Positions 9,850 to 21,476 of a stretch of 64,000 nucleotides of DNA are shown one piece after another. A program made the position numbers and the translations under genes. Each line of letters opens with the position of its first letter. Position 1 is the first letter of the stretch. The stretch spans positions 1 to 64,000 of the forward strand of contig NZ_JAJLPA010000005.1 in assembly GCF_025548555.1 (NCBI RefSeq), given 5' to 3'. This DNA comes from Sphingomonas sp. A2-49 (GTDB taxonomy: Bacteria > Pseudomonadota > Alphaproteobacteria > Sphingomonadales > Sphingomonadaceae). The notes beneath the pieces are model-generated. The model was not told the origin of the DNA, did no database searches, and saw nothing but the letters and a program-made list of their open reading frames with translations.

Positions 9850-10046
9850 CAAGGCCCGACGCCCCATAGCCGCGTCCACGCCTGGAACGCCGCGAGGTTC
9901 GCCTCGGCCGCCTTGCGCGTCGCCTCCTGCGCCTGCACCATCGCCTCGCCCGCCCCGACCGCATGGCCGCCGGCGTCCAGCGCCTTGCGCTGCGCGTCGA
10001 GCATCTGCTTCTGGAGCTTCACGCTCGCATCGAACCAGTCGTTCAT
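9846..10046 (-). CDS. 66-residue unknown helical protein coupled between murC and murB
   Basis: Starts at ATG 10046, overlapping the murC stop by four bases, and ends overlapping the likely murB start by four. The protein ([20 protein letters not shown]..., ending [13 protein letters not shown]) is predicted all-helical: an aromatic N-terminus, a Gln/Ala/Lys-rich amphipathic helix, a Gly hinge (GGHAVGAG) and a second Ala-rich helix with an aromatic tail. It has no signal peptide or transmembrane helix. The helix pattern is reminiscent of phasins and other granule- or membrane-surface helices, but that is only a resemblance. Coding is supported by the exact coupling on both sides. I do not recognise a named family. 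Confidence 0.7.
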   Translation of the reverse strand: MNDWFDASVKLQKQMLDAQRKALDAGGHAVGAGEAMVQAQEATRKAAEANLAAFQAWTRLWGVGPW

Positions 10047-11461
10047 CGCCGCTCTCCGATCGCCGCGGCGAGGCCCGCCGCCCATTTGGTGATATCGCCC
10101 GCGCCCAGACAGACGATCATGTCGTCGGGCCGGATCGTCGCGGCGATCTCGTCCGCCAGCGCGTCCGCATCCGCGACCGTCGCGGCGGACCGGTGCCCGC
10201 GCCGCTTCAGCCCGTCGACCAGCGCCTGTGCATCGACGCCCTCGACCGGCGCCTCGCCGGCGGCATAGACGGGGGTGACCAGCACCCGGTCGGCATCGTT
10301 GAACGCGGTCTGGAAATCCTCCATCAGATTGCCGAGCCGCGAATAGCGATGCGGCTGCACCACCGCGATCACCCGCCCCCGCGCGCCCTCGCGCGCCGCC
10401 GCCAGCACGGCGCGGATCTCCACCGGATGATGGCCGTAGTCGTCGATGATCGTCGCGTCGCCGCCCGCCAGCGGCACCTCGCCCACCTTGGTGAAGCGCC
10501 GCTTGACCCCGCCGAACGCAGAAAAGCCGCGCTGGATCGTCGCGTCGGCGATGCCGAGCTCCAGCGCGACGCCGATCGCGGCGAGCGCGTTCTGGACGTT
10601 GTGCCGGCCGGGCATCGGCAATTCGATCGCGGCAATCGTTCGCACGCTGCCGTCGCGCTCGCGCACCACGCAATCGAAGCGGTTGCCGCCCGGCACCGGC
10701 GTCACGTCGATCCCGCGGATGTCCGCCTGCGCCGAGAAGCCGTAGGTGACGACGCGACGGTCGCGCACCCGCGGCAGGATGTTCTGCACCTCCGGATGAT
10801 CGAGACAGAGCAGCGCCGCGCCATAGAAGGGCACGTTCTCGACGAACTCGACGAAGGCGTCCTTCACCCCGTCGAAGCTGCCGTAATGGTCGAGGTGTTC
10901 GGGATCGATGTTGGTGACGACCGCGATCGTGCCGTCGAGGCGCAGGAAGCTGCCGTCGCTCTCGTCCGCCTCGACCACCATCCAGTCGCTGGCGCCGAGC
11001 CGCGCGTTGCTGCCGTAGCTGTTGATGATGCCGCCGTTGATGACGGTGGGATCGATCCCGCCCGCATCGAGCAGCGCCGCAACCATCGACGTCGTCGTCG
11101 TCTTGCCGTGCGTGCCCGCCACCGCGACGGTCGACTTCAACCGCATCAGCTCGGCGAGCATCTCGGCGCGGCGCACCACCGGGATGCGCCGTTCCAGCGC
11201 CGCCTCGACCTCCGGGTTCGACCGCACGATCGCGGTGGAGGTCACCACCACCGCCGCATCGGCGACGTTCGCGGCGGCATGGCCGATCGCGACCGCGATG
11301 CCCTTGTCGCGCAGCCCCTGCACGACATAGCCGTCGGCGACGTCCGATCCCTGCACCGTATAGCCCAGGTTTTTCATCACCTCGGCGATGCCCGACATGC
11401 CGATCCCGCCGATGCCGACGAAGTGGATCGGCCCGATATCGGTATGGACGCCGCGGATCAT
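10043..11461 (-). CDS. murC: UDP-N-acetylmuramate--L-alanine ligase MurC
   Basis: 472 residues, the usual MurC length. This cytoplasmic ATP-dependent ligase adds the first L-Ala of the stem peptide. The N-terminal UDP-binding fold has [14 protein letters not shown] (14-26); the ATP loop is GTHGKTTTT (116-124); [11 protein letters not shown] and the domain 3 block [10 protein letters not shown] are also present. [10 protein letters not shown] is the usual MurC substrate block. It overlaps murG upstream and the 66-residue gene downstream by four bases each. Confidence 0.98.
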   Translation of the reverse strand: MIRGVHTDIGPIHFVGIGGIGMSGIAEVMKNLGYTVQGSDVADGYVVQGLRDKGIAVAIGHAAANVADAAVVVTSTAIVRSNPEVEAALERRIPVVRRAEMLAELMRLKSTVAVAGTHGKTTTTSMVAALLDAGGIDPTVINGGIINSYGSNARLGASDWMVVEADESDGSFLRLDGTIAVVTNIDPEHLDHYGSFDGVKDAFVEFVENVPFYGAALLCLDHPEVQNILPRVRDRRVVTYGFSAQADIRGIDVTPVPGGNRFDCVVRERDGSVRTIAAIELPMPGRHNVQNALAAIGVALELGIADATIQRGFSAFGGVKRRFTKVGEVPLAGGDATIIDDYGHHPVEIRAVLAAAREGARGRVIAVVQPHRYSRLGNLMEDFQTAFNDADRVLVTPVYAAGEAPVEGVDAQALVDGLKRRGHRSAATVADADALADEIAATIRPDDMIVCLGAGDITKWAAGLAAAIGERR

Positions 11462-12612
11462 GCGTAGGCCGCCTTGTGCACCGGCTTGCCGACGGGCAGC
11501 CGCGATACCGGCGCATCGAGGCTCTCGACCAGATCGGCGAGGTCGCGCACCGCATGCGGCCGGCCGACGCTTTTCGCGCGGCTGGCGGCATTTTCCAGCG
11601 CGGCGGGGTCGAGGCCCAGCTTCTGCATCTGCTTGGCAAGCTCCACCGCGGTGAATTCGGGCTGCGGGATGCAGCGTGCACCGCCCGCCTTCGTGATCTC
11701 GCGCGCATTGGCGGTCTGGTGGTCGTCGGTCGCGGACGGCAACGGCACCAGGATCGCCGGCCGCCCCGCCGCGGTCAGCTCCGCGATCGTCGAGGCGCCG
11801 GCACGCGCGATCACCAGATGCGCCCAGGCGAGCTGTTCGGGCATGTCGGGAAGATAGGTGGCGAGGTCCGCCGGGATCTGATGCTCCGCATATTTGGCGC
11901 GCACCGCGTCGATATCCTCGATCCGTGCCTGATGCGTCACCTGCAACCGGCGCCGGAACGTGACCGGCAGCATGGCGAGCCCGTCGGGCACCACCTGGCT
12001 CAGCACGCTCGCCCCCTGGCTGCCGCCGGTGACGAGGACGCGGAAGATGCCGTCCTCCTCCAGCAGCGGATAGGGCCGGGTGCGCAGCGCGAGCACCGCA
12101 TCGCGCACCGGATTGCCGACCAGATGCACCTTGTCCCGATGTTTCGCGGCCAGCCGCTCGGTCGTCTTGTACGACGTCGCGATCGCCGCCACCCTGCCCG
12201 CCACCAGCCGGTTGACCCGGCCCAGCACCGCATTCTGTTCGTGCACCGCGGTCGGGATCTTGTTCGCGAAGGCGGCGAGCAGCGCCGGCATCGCCGGATA
12301 GCCGCCGAAACCGATCACCGCGGCCGGCTTGAACGTCGCGTACAGCTCGCGCGCCATCGCCCGCCCGCGCAGCATCTCGCGCACCGCACCCGGCCAGCCC
12401 GCCGGCCGCTTCGCCTCGAACCGGCCGGCGGGCAGCACGTGCGTCTGGATGCCCCCCGGTCCTTCGGCGAAGAGCCCGGGGAAGCGCACGCCGCGTTCGT
12501 CGCTGACCAGCGCGACGCGATGCCCGCGCCGGGTCAGCTCCTCCGCCAGCGCCGCCGCGGGGACCATGTGTCCGCCCGTACCGCCGGCGGCGAGGACGTA
12601 ATGCTTGCTCAA
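11458..12612 (-). CDS. murG: lipid II synthase MurG, TTG start
   Basis: 384 residues. MurG is the GT28 glycosyltransferase that adds GlcNAc to lipid I at the inner membrane. The nucleotide loop [10 protein letters not shown] lies at residues 10-19, so the next ATG, inside that loop, cannot be the start. The best start is TTG 12612, which overlaps the ftsW TGA by four bases (TTGA) and follows a GAGGTGG-like ribosome site. [38 protein letters not shown] and the donor-binding [25 protein letters not shown] block are all recognisable. Function is sure, and the start is well supported by coupling. Confidence 0.96.
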   Translation of the reverse strand: MSKHYVLAAGGTGGHMVPAAALAEELTRRGHRVALVSDERGVRFPGLFAEGPGGIQTHVLPAGRFEAKRPAGWPGAVREMLRGRAMARELYATFKPAAVIGFGGYPAMPALLAAFANKIPTAVHEQNAVLGRVNRLVAGRVAAIATSYKTTERLAAKHRDKVHLVGNPVRDAVLALRTRPYPLLEEDGIFRVLVTGGSQGASVLSQVVPDGLAMLPVTFRRRLQVTHQARIEDIDAVRAKYAEHQIPADLATYLPDMPEQLAWAHLVIARAGASTIAELTAAGRPAILVPLPSATDDHQTANAREITKAGGARCIPQPEFTAVELAKQMQKLGLDPAALENAASRAKSVGRPHAVRDLADLVESLDAPVSRLPVGKPVHKAAYA

Positions 12613-13841
12613 TTCGAACCCCACCTCACCACATACGGGCTGCGCGTCAGGAACGGGTTGCGCCGCGTGAACGCCAGCAGCAGCCCCATGCCGATCGACA
12701 GCGCGATCATCGACGACCCGCCATAGCTGATGAACGGCAGCGTCATACCCTTGGACGGCGCGAGCCCGGTGTTGACCGCCATCGATACCAGCGCCTGCGC
12801 ACCGAATTGCACCGCCAGCCCCGACGCGGCAAGCAGCTTGAATTCGTCCTGCTCGTCCAGCAGCTTGACGAACACGCGCACCACGATCGCCAGAAATACC
12901 AGCGCGATGATCGAACAGGCGATCAGCCCGAATTCCTCGCCGATCACCGAAAAGATGTAGTCGGTATGCGCCTCGGGCAGGCCGAATTTGGCGGTGCCCC
13001 CGCCGGGGCCGGTGCCGGTCCAGCCGCCGCTGGTGATCGTCGCATGGGCGGCGTTGGTCTGGAAATGATCGCTCGCGCCTTCCCCCTCGACGCCGGGGAA
13101 CAGGAACGCGTCGATGCGGTTGCGCGCGGTGCCGTAGAACATGTACGCCGCGCCGAGGCCGACCGGGACCATCGCGACGATCGCGCCCAGCACGCGCATC
13201 GGCGTGCCCGCGATCATCAGCAGCGCCATCCATACGGTGCAGAAGATCACCGTCTGGCCGAAATCGGGCTGCATCATCAGCATCACCGCGATCACCCCGG
13301 TCATCGCGCCGGTGATGAGCACCGTCGGCAGTTCCGGATCCTTCGCCTTCAGCGACAGCAGCCAGGCGACTGTCACGATGAACAGCGGCTTGAGGAATTC
13401 CGACGGCTGGAACTGCGCGAAGCCATAGCCGATCCACCGCCGCGCGCCGTTGATGCTGTTGCCCAGGAACGGCGTCAGCGCGAGGCAGACGATCAGCACC
13501 GCCGCCCCCGCCAGCGCCAGCCGTCGCGCGAGCGGCACCGGCAGCATCGACACGCCGAACAGCACCGGCAGCGACACGCCCACCCAGATCAGCTGCCGCC
13601 AGAAATAATAGAGCGCGGTGAACTTGTGATGCTCGCCCGAATAGCGGACCGCGGTCGCGGGACTGGCGGCGGCGACCGCGACGAGGCCGATCGCGATCAG
13701 GAACAGCGTCAGCACCAGCAGCATCCGGTCGATGTCCCAGAACCACGTGCCGAGCGGCGAGCTGTCGCCGCGTCCGCCGCGCCGCTTCACCTTGGCGATC
13801 AGCGTGTCGCGCTGCGCATCGGTCATGCTGGCGCCATTCAT
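12609..13841 (-). CDS. ftsW: peptidoglycan glycosyltransferase FtsW (SEDS family)
   Basis: 410 residues with about ten hydrophobic segments, the SEDS topology. FtsW polymerises lipid II at the septum together with FtsI. Signature blocks are [20 protein letters not shown] (QPSEF motif) and, near the C-terminus, [20 protein letters not shown]. The large extracellular loop is the [15 protein letters not shown] region. The N-terminus is soluble and basic ([10 protein letters not shown]). Its ATG overlaps the murD stop by four bases. It belongs with FtsI encoded upstream in the same cluster. Confidence 0.97.
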   Translation of the reverse strand: MNGASMTDAQRDTLIAKVKRRGGRGDSSPLGTWFWDIDRMLLVLTLFLIAIGLVAVAAASPATAVRYSGEHHKFTALYYFWRQLIWVGVSLPVLFGVSMLPVPLARRLALAGAAVLIVCLALTPFLGNSINGARRWIGYGFAQFQPSEFLKPLFIVTVAWLLSLKAKDPELPTVLITGAMTGVIAVMLMMQPDFGQTVIFCTVWMALLMIAGTPMRVLGAIVAMVPVGLGAAYMFYGTARNRIDAFLFPGVEGEGASDHFQTNAAHATITSGGWTGTGPGGGTAKFGLPEAHTDYIFSVIGEEFGLIACSIIALVFLAIVVRVFVKLLDEQDEFKLLAASGLAVQFGAQALVSMAVNTGLAPSKGMTLPFISYGGSSMIALSIGMGLLLAFTRRNPFLTRSPYVVRWGSN

Positions 13842-15133
13842 GCGAGACCCTCCACCGCCGCCCGGAATGCCTGCCCGCGATCCTCGTAATCGCGGAACTG
13901 GTCGAAGCTAGCACAGGCGGGCGACAACAGCACGGTCTCTCCGGGCCGCGCCGCGGCGGCGGCCTGCGTCACCGCGGTCGCGAGGTCCCCGGCGAGCGAC
14001 ACTGCGGGGACGCGGCCCTGGAGCAGATCGCGGAACAGCGGCCCCGCCTCGCCGATCGTATAGGCGGCGACGACGCGGTCGAAATGCGGCGCGCAGGCAT
14101 CGAGGTCGTCGCCCTTGCGCTTGCCGCCGACGATCCAGTGGATCCGGGCGAAGGCGCCGAGTGCCGGTGCGGTGCTTTCGGGATTGGTCGCCTTGCTGTC
14201 GTCGACGAAGGCGACGCCGTCGCGCGTCCCGATCGTCTGCATCCGGTGCGGCAGGCCGGCGAAGCTTTCCAGACCGGCATCGATAGCCGCCTCCGCCACG
14301 CCCAGCGCCCTCGCCACCGCGATCGCGGCAAGCGCGTTCTGCGCATTGTGCGGGCCCTGCAACGCCGGCCAGCGCGACTGGTCCATGCAGACGCCCGGCG
14401 CGATCTTGGTCAGGTGCTCGCCGCGCGCCGACAGGCCGCGCGCGATTGCCGCGGAGGGCGCATCGCCGATGCCGATCACCGCATCATGCGCGGGCGACTG
14501 CATCGCGAACAGCCGCGCCTTGGAGGCGGCATAGGCCTCGAAGCCGTCGTAGCGGTCGAGGTGGTCGGGCGTGACGTTGAGCAGCACCGCGACGTCGCAG
14601 TCGAGCGTCTGCGTCAGGTCGACCTGGTAGCTCGACAGTTCGAGCACGTAGACGCCGCCCGCGGGCAACGGCGCCTGTTCGAGGATCGGCAGGCCGATGT
14701 TGCCGCCCATCGCCGCGGGCACGCCGGCGGTATCGAGGATGTGGTGGACCAGCGCGGTCGTGGTCGATTTGCCGTTGGTGCCGGTGATGCCGACGACCCG
14801 GTGCGGCGGCAGTCCGGCACGCGCCTGCGCGAACAATTCGATATCGCCGATCACGGGCACGCCCGCGTCGCGCGCGCGCGCGGCCAGCGGATGCGTGTTG
14901 AGCGGTACGCCCGGGGACACCACCAGCCCCGCCGCGCCCTCCAGGTTCAGCCTGGCGATGTCGTGGACGATGACGCCGTTGATCCCCGCCGCGCGATCGC
15001 GGGCCGCGAGGTCGCTGTCCCACGCCACGACGTGCGCGCCGCTCTTCGCCAGCGCGCGCACCGTCGCCAGCCCCGATCGCGCCAGCCCGAGCACCGCATA
15101 GCGCCGCCCCTCGAAGGTCTGCGAGACGATCAT
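13838..15133 (-). CDS. murD: UDP-N-acetylmuramoyl-L-alanine--D-glutamate ligase MurD
   Basis: 431 residues from ATG 15133. MurD adds D-Glu to UDP-MurNAc-L-Ala. [17 protein letters not shown] is the N-terminal Rossmann motif, [15 protein letters not shown] (about 111-125) is the ATP loop, and [31 protein letters not shown] is the central-domain block. The C-terminal domain has [12 protein letters not shown] and [19 protein letters not shown], both diagnostic. Start and stop both overlap neighbours (mraY, ftsW) by four bases. A long frame continuing upstream into mraY is only an out-of-frame extension. Confidence 0.97.
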   Translation of the reverse strand: MIVSQTFEGRRYAVLGLARSGLATVRALAKSGAHVVAWDSDLAARDRAAGINGVIVHDIARLNLEGAAGLVVSPGVPLNTHPLAARARDAGVPVIGDIELFAQARAGLPPHRVVGITGTNGKSTTTALVHHILDTAGVPAAMGGNIGLPILEQAPLPAGGVYVLELSSYQVDLTQTLDCDVAVLLNVTPDHLDRYDGFEAYAASKARLFAMQSPAHDAVIGIGDAPSAAIARGLSARGEHLTKIAPGVCMDQSRWPALQGPHNAQNALAAIAVARALGVAEAAIDAGLESFAGLPHRMQTIGTRDGVAFVDDSKATNPESTAPALGAFARIHWIVGGKRKGDDLDACAPHFDRVVAAYTIGEAGPLFRDLLQGRVPAVSLAGDLATAVTQAAAAARPGETVLLSPACASFDQFRDYEDRGQAFRAAVEGLA

Positions 15134-16200
15134 CGCAGCTTCAGCGTCGACAGGCCGGCGAGCGCCAGCACCAGGCTGATGATCCAGAAGCGGATGACGA
15201 CGGTCGGCTCGCTCCACCCCAGCTGTTCGAAATGGTGGTGGATCGGCGCCATGCGAAAGATGCGCTTGCCCGTCCGCTTGTAGAAGAACACCTGGATGAT
15301 GACCGACAGCGCCTCGGCGACGAACAGGCCGCCGACGATGCCGAGCACGATCTCGTGGTGCGCGACGACTGCGATCGTGCCGAGCGCGCCGCCGAGCGCC
15401 AGGCTGCCGGTGTCGCCCATGAACACCGCCGCGGGGGGCGCGTTGAACCACAGGAAGGCGAGGCCCGCGCCGATCACCGCGCCGCAGAAGATCGCCAGCT
15501 CGCCCGCACCCGGCACGTGGGGAATGCCGAGATAGGTCGCGAACTTCACGTTGCCCGCGAGGTAGACGATCAGCATGAACGCGACGCTGGCGATGATGAC
15601 CGGCATCGTCGCGAGCCCGTCGAGCCCGTCGGTCAGGTTCACCGCATTGCCGAACGCGACGATGGTGAACGCCGCGAACAGCGGAAAGAAATAGCCGAGG
15701 TCGAGGTACATGCGATCGGTGAACGGCAGGTACAAATGCGGCCCGTTCTGGCCCATGATGATCCACGACGCCGCACCGGCGATGGCGAATTCGAGCAGCA
15801 GCCGGGTGCGGCCGGACACGCCCGCGGTGCTCGCCTTGGTCACCTTGTCGTAATCGTCGAGGAAACCGATCGCGCCGAAGCCCAGCGTGACGAACAGGCA
15901 CGCCCAGACATAGGGGTTGGCAAGGTCCATCCAGATGAGGATCGACAGCGCCATCGCGGTCAGGATCATCAGTCCGCCCATCGTCGGCGTGCCGCGCTTG
16001 GCGAGATGCGTCTGCGGACCGTCGGCGCGGATCGGCTGGCCCTTGCCCTGCCGCACGCGCAGCCAGCCGATGAAGCGCGGCCCGATGATGAGGCCGATCA
16101 GCAGCGCGGTCGCCACCGCCGCACCGGTCCGGAAGGACTGGTAGCGGATGAGGTTCAGCAGCCCGGTGAAGCCCAGGTGCTCGGCGATCCAGTACAGCAT
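15130..16200 (-). CDS. mraY: phospho-MurNAc-pentapeptide transferase MraY
   Basis: 356 residues with about ten transmembrane helices. MraY transfers phospho-MurNAc-pentapeptide to undecaprenyl phosphate, making lipid I. The catalytic aspartates are in FLDDYDKV, the GVSGRTRL loop follows, and [16 protein letters not shown] and the cytoplasmic [15 protein letters not shown] block are complete. One base separates it from the murF stop upstream, and its stop overlaps murD by four. The sequence is entirely typical of the family. Confidence 0.98.
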   Translation of the reverse strand: MLYWIAEHLGFTGLLNLIRYQSFRTGAAVATALLIGLIIGPRFIGWLRVRQGKGQPIRADGPQTHLAKRGTPTMGGLMILTAMALSILIWMDLANPYVWACLFVTLGFGAIGFLDDYDKVTKASTAGVSGRTRLLLEFAIAGAASWIIMGQNGPHLYLPFTDRMYLDLGYFFPLFAAFTIVAFGNAVNLTDGLDGLATMPVIIASVAFMLIVYLAGNVKFATYLGIPHVPGAGELAIFCGAVIGAGLAFLWFNAPPAAVFMGDTGSLALGGALGTIAVVAHHEIVLGIVGGLFVAEALSVIIQVFFYKRTGKRIFRMAPIHHHFEQLGWSEPTVVIRFWIISLVLALAGLSTLKLR

Positions 16201-16201
16201 G

Positions 16202-17572
<1,371 letters not shown>

Positions 17573-17576
17573 CGCC

Positions 17577-17677
17577 CCCCTCCCGCTTGCGCGAGGGGCT
17601 GGGGGTGGGCCTGTCCCCATGTGCCGGTCTCGATGGGATTCGCGCCCACGCCCGACCCCTCCCGCAAGCGGGAGGGG
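17577..17677. repeat. palindromic intergenic repeat between murE and murF
   Basis: A 34-base arm at 17577-17610 and a 34-base arm at 17644-17677 are reverse complements at 30 of 34 positions, separated by 33 bases. Each arm contains its own small hairpin built on CCTCCCGC/GCGGGAGG-type sequence around a TTGC or CAAG core. This looks like the CCCTCCCGCTTGCGGGAGGG element I recall as widely dispersed in sphingomonad intergenic regions. It occupies nearly the whole murE-murF gap and is the only such insertion inside the cluster. Confidence 0.7.
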
Positions 17678-17693
17678 AGAAGAATGCCGCGCC

Positions 17694-19109
17694 TCACGAC
17701 GCGCACTCGCGTGCGACCGCGACGTCGTCGAACGGCAGCACCAGATCGCCGACGATCTGGCCCTGTTCGTGGCCCTTGCCGGCGATCAGCACGATGTCCT
17801 GCGGCCCCGCCTCGGCGATGGCGGTGCGGATCGCCTCGCGCCGGTCGCCGATCTCGCGGGCATGCGGCGCGCCCTTCAGGATCGCGGCGCGGATCGCGGC
17901 GGGATCCTCGGTGCGGGGATTGTCGTCGGTGACGATCGCGACGTCGGCCTGCATCTGCGCGACCTGGCCCATCGTCTCGCGCTTGCCGGGATCACGGTCA
18001 CCGCCGGCGCCGAACACCACGATCAGCCGCCCGCCGGCGTGCGGCTTGAGCGCGGCGATCGCCGCCTCCAGCGCGTCGGGCGTATGCGCGTAATCGACGT
18101 AGACCGGGGCGCCCGACCGCGCGATGACCGCGCGTTCCAGCCGCCCGCGCACCGGCTGCAACCGGGCAAGGTCCGCGATCGTGCGCGCGACGTCGCCGCC
18201 GGTGGCGATCACGAGGCCGGCGGCGACCAGCGCGTTCGCGGCCTGATAGCCGCCGATCAGCGGCAGCGTCACCTGATGCGTCCGCCCCTCCGCCTCGATC
18301 GTCAGCCCCTGTCCCAACAGCGTCGGGTCGCGCCCGACCAGCCGCAGCGTCTGGCCGCGTTCGCCCACCGTCACGAGCGTGTTGCCGCGCGCCTGCGCGA
18401 GGTCGATCACGCGGCCCGATTCGACGTCGTCGGCCCAGACCACCGCCGTCCCCGTCGGGCTCAGCACCTCGGAGAACAGGCGCAGCTTGGCGGTCAGATA
18501 CGCGCCCATGTCGCCATGATAGTCGAGGTGATCGCGCGACAAATTGGTGAACGCGGCGACCGACACGGTCAGCCCCTCGGTCCGGTACTGGACGAGGCCG
18601 TGGCTCGACGCCTCGAAGGCAAGGTGCGTCACGCCCTCGCGCGCCAGCCCGGCGACGTTCGACAGGAAGGTGACGACGTCGGGCGTGGTCAGCCCGGTGG
18701 TGACGCGCTCGTCGGCGGTCGTCACCCCCAGCGTGCCGATCGAGGCGGCGTGCTCTCCCGCCATCCGCCACAGCTGGCGTGTCATCTCGACGGTCGAGGT
18801 CTTGCCGTTGGTACCGGTGACCGCGACGGCGACCGCGGGAAAGGGCGCGAAGAATTGCGCGGCGAGCTGCGCGAAGCGTTCGCGCGGGGTGTCGGCGTGG
18901 ATCGCGACCGCACCGTCGACCGCGACGCCGGGGCGCACCACCACCGCGATCGCGCCCGATCGCACCGCCTCGGCGATATAGTCCTCGCCATTCACCCGCG
19001 CGCCCTCGAACGCGCCGAAGACGGTGCCGGGCGCGACCTTGCGGTGATCGATCGCGAACCCGGTGACGACCGCCTCCTCGTGGCCGCCGGTCAGCGCTCC
19101 CAGCCTCAT
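17694..19109 (-). CDS. murE: UDP-MurNAc-L-Ala-D-Glu--meso-diaminopimelate ligase MurE
   Basis: 471 residues from ATG 19109. MurE adds the third stem residue. The ATP loop VTGTNGKTSTVEM lies near residue 95-107, EASSHGLVQYR and TNLSRDHLDYHGDM are central-domain blocks. DNPRTEDP near residue 393 is the signature that selects meso-diaminopimelate rather than lysine, so the peptidoglycan is predicted to be DAP-type. GKGHEQGQ is the usual C-terminal block. Ten bases separate it from the ftsI stop. A longer in-frame extension into ftsI is not needed. Confidence 0.97.
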   Translation of the reverse strand: MRLGALTGGHEEAVVTGFAIDHRKVAPGTVFGAFEGARVNGEDYIAEAVRSGAIAVVVRPGVAVDGAVAIHADTPRERFAQLAAQFFAPFPAVAVAVTGTNGKTSTVEMTRQLWRMAGEHAASIGTLGVTTADERVTTGLTTPDVVTFLSNVAGLAREGVTHLAFEASSHGLVQYRTEGLTVSVAAFTNLSRDHLDYHGDMGAYLTAKLRLFSEVLSPTGTAVVWADDVESGRVIDLAQARGNTLVTVGERGQTLRLVGRDPTLLGQGLTIEAEGRTHQVTLPLIGGYQAANALVAAGLVIATGGDVARTIADLARLQPVRGRLERAVIARSGAPVYVDYAHTPDALEAAIAALKPHAGGRLIVVFGAGGDRDPGKRETMGQVAQMQADVAIVTDDNPRTEDPAAIRAAILKGAPHAREIGDRREAIRTAIAEAGPQDIVLIAGKGHEQGQIVGDLVLPFDDVAVARECAS

Positions 19110-19119
19110 GCCGCCGCGC

Positions 19120-20835
19120 TCACTGGCCGGTCGGCTGCGTGCGGCTCGGGTCCTGCCACAGCGTCGGCAGGATGTCGGACACGTCGATGTCGCGGTTCGC
19201 ATCGGGAACGACGCCCAGCATCGCGCCCACCCGGCTGATCGTGCGCCCGACGACCGGCGCGGCGTTCCAGGCAGCGGTCTTCCACCCAGAGGTCTCCTTC
19301 GTCCCAAGCGGCGAATCGAGCATCGCCAGTACGACATAGCGCGGCTGGTCCATCGGGAAAGCCGCGGCGAAGGTGGCGACGTTGCGCGACCGGTCGTAGC
19401 CGCCCGCCACCGCGGCCTCCGCCGTACCCGTCTTGCCGCCGACGCGATAGCCCGGCGCGTCGCCCTTGCGCCCGGTGCCGCGCATCACGATCAGCCGCAG
19501 CATCTGGCGCATCCGCGCGCTCGTCTGTTCGCTGATGACGCGGCGTCCGACGGGCGCGTGCCCCGGCGCGACCTTCAGCAGCGTCGCCGGGCGCCAGACG
19601 CCGCCGTTGACCAGCGCGGCATAGGCGCTGGCGAGGTGCAGCGGCGTCACCGCGATGCCATGGCCATAGGCGGTGGTCATCGTCGTGGTCCGCGCCCAAT
19701 AGGTCGGCAGCAGCGGACGCCCCTTCTCGCGCAGCTCGATATCGGGCTTGGTGTCGAAGCCGAGCTTGCGGAACATCGCCAGCATCCGCTGCGGCCCGAC
19801 CTCGTCGGCGACGCGCGCGGTCGCGATGTTGGACGAATAGATCAGCGTTTCCGCCATGTTGAGCCAGCGCTTGGGATCGCCGCGCTCGTCATGGATGGTA
19901 TAGCCGCCGACCTTGAGCGGATGCGTCGCATCGAACCGCCGCGCGAACGAGGTGACGACGCCGGTGTCCATCGCGGTCGCCATCGTGATCGGCTTGAACG
20001 TCGATCCCAGTTCGAACACGCTTTGCGTCGTGATGTTGCGCAGCTCCTCGGCACCCGCCATGCCGACCCGGTTGGGGTTGAACGTCGGCAGCGAGACCAT
20101 CGCGATCACCTCGCCCGTCGACACGTCGAGCACGATGCCGCCGGCACCGCGCGCCGAAAAGGTGCCCATCGCGCGCCCGAGTTCGCTTTCCAGCGCCGCC
20201 TGCACCCGCGTGTCGAGCGACAGGGCGACGGGCTGCCCCGCCTTGGTGGGATCGAGCAACCGCTCGTCGAGCACGCGCTCCATCCCGCTCATGCCGTGGC
20301 CGTCGGTGGACAGGAAGCCGAGCGCATGGCTCGCCATCGTCGATTGCGGATACAGGCGCTGCGTCTCGCGCGCGAAGACCAGCGCGGGCTCGCCGATCGC
20401 GTTGACCTGTTCGACCAGTGCCGGGCTCGCCCGGCGTTGCAGATAGACGAAGCTGACCGGACGGGTCAGCTGGCCGTAGAACCACGCCTGGTCGCCGCGA
20501 TCGGGCATCAGCGCGGCGAGCCGGCTGGCGATCTCCATCTTGTCGCCGATGATCTTGCGGGGATGGACCGCGATCGTCCACGCATCGATCGTCCGCGCCA
20601 GCGGCGCGCCGTTGCGGTCGACGATGTCGCCGCGCGCCGCCAGCGTCGCCACCCGCGCCTCCGCCTCGCCGCCCGACAGCAGGCCGAGCATCGCCAGCCG
20701 CCCGATGACGAGGATCACTGCGGCGGCGAACAGCATCATCAGCATCATCAGCCGCATGTGCGACGTCGCGACCAGCGCATGACGCTGCGTGGCGCTGCGC
20801 CGTTGCGGCACGGGTCGGGCGACGACGACGGTCAA
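19120..20835 (-). CDS. ftsI: peptidoglycan D,D-transpeptidase FtsI (PBP3), TTG start
   Basis: 571 residues if TTG 20835 is the start. FtsI is the septal class B penicillin-binding protein. A cytoplasmic tail and one transmembrane helix (MRLMMLMMLFAAAVILVIG) precede the PBP dimerisation domain. The transpeptidase motifs are complete: GSTFKPI with the SxxK serine near 278, YSSNIATA (SxN) near 331, and GGKTGTAE (KTG) near 466. TTG overlaps the ftsL TGA by four bases (TTGA), as in murG. ATG at the MRLMML position would remove the basic cytoplasmic tail; the TTG start keeps it. Function is sure, start likely. Confidence 0.95.
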   Translation of the reverse strand: MTVVVARPVPQRRSATQRHALVATSHMRLMMLMMLFAAAVILVIGRLAMLGLLSGGEAEARVATLAARGDIVDRNGAPLARTIDAWTIAVHPRKIIGDKMEIASRLAALMPDRGDQAWFYGQLTRPVSFVYLQRRASPALVEQVNAIGEPALVFARETQRLYPQSTMASHALGFLSTDGHGMSGMERVLDERLLDPTKAGQPVALSLDTRVQAALESELGRAMGTFSARGAGGIVLDVSTGEVIAMVSLPTFNPNRVGMAGAEELRNITTQSVFELGSTFKPITMATAMDTGVVTSFARRFDATHPLKVGGYTIHDERGDPKRWLNMAETLIYSSNIATARVADEVGPQRMLAMFRKLGFDTKPDIELREKGRPLLPTYWARTTTMTTAYGHGIAVTPLHLASAYAALVNGGVWRPATLLKVAPGHAPVGRRVISEQTSARMRQMLRLIVMRGTGRKGDAPGYRVGGKTGTAEAAVAGGYDRSRNVATFAAAFPMDQPRYVVLAMLDSPLGTKETSGWKTAAWNAAPVVGRTISRVGAMLGVVPDANRDIDVSDILPTLWQDPSRTQPTGQ

Positions 20836-21476
20836 CGTTTGCGGGCCTCGGCGCGCGCGCTGCTGAGGATGTCGCCGAGCGTCGTGTCGGACAGCAGCTT
20901 GCGGTCGAGCATCGCCACGGCCTGCGGCCGGACCTTGGCGACCGCGACCTTCGCGCGCGCCGCCTCGGCCAGCTTGGCGAGCAGCGGCGCGCTCTTCTCG
21001 ATCGCGGCGACCTTGATGACGACCGCGCGCTTCGCCTCGGGCATCGCCGCGGCGACCTGCACGACGGCCGGCGTCACGGCGGGCGCGGCGGTGGTGGCGG
21101 CGGCGGGCGCCGCGACCGTGGCGAGCGACGGCACGACCAGCGCGGCGGTCTGCACGCCCGGCGCGGCGGGCACGCCCACCTGGTTGACGTCGAGGCTGGC
21201 GAGCGCACGCTCGTCGGTGACGAACTGGCCCGCGACCGGCGCCGCGAGCGCCAGCGTCTCGCCGTTCCACTTTTCGAGCTGGACGAGGTTGGCGCGCGTC
21301 TCGAATTCGGTCTCCAGCGCGCGGATGTCGCGCTGGGCGGCATCGATCTTGCGATCCATGCCCTCCAGCTTCTTGCGCTCCGCGGCGACCTGCAGCGAGA
21401 CCAGGTAGAAACCGAGGACGATGGCGACGCAGCCACCGAACCATCCGATCCCCTTCAACCGATACGCCGCCGTCAT
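20832..21476 (-). CDS. ftsL: FtsL-like divisome protein with Ala/Val-rich C-terminal extension
   Basis: 214 residues, longer than the roughly 100-residue FtsL of most bacteria. A short N-terminus, one transmembrane helix ([20 protein letters not shown], about 11-30), then a coiled-coil stretch ([20 protein letters not shown] and following) match FtsL. Residues past about 95 are a low-complexity Ala/Val/Pro region followed by a charged helix ending RAEARKR. The position between rsmH and ftsI is the standard ftsL slot, and FtsL binds FtsB and FtsQ. Sequence identity to FtsL is weak as usual, so the call rests on topology and context. Confidence 0.85.
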   Translation of the reverse strand: MTAAYRLKGIGWFGGCVAIVLGFYLVSLQVAAERKKLEGMDRKIDAAQRDIRALETEFETRANLVQLEKWNGETLALAAPVAGQFVTDERALASLDVNQVGVPAAPGVQTAALVVPSLATVAAPAAATTAAPAVTPAVVQVAAAMPEAKRAVVIKVAAIEKSAPLLAKLAEAARAKVAVAKVRPQAVAMLDRKLLSDTTLGDILSSARAEARKR

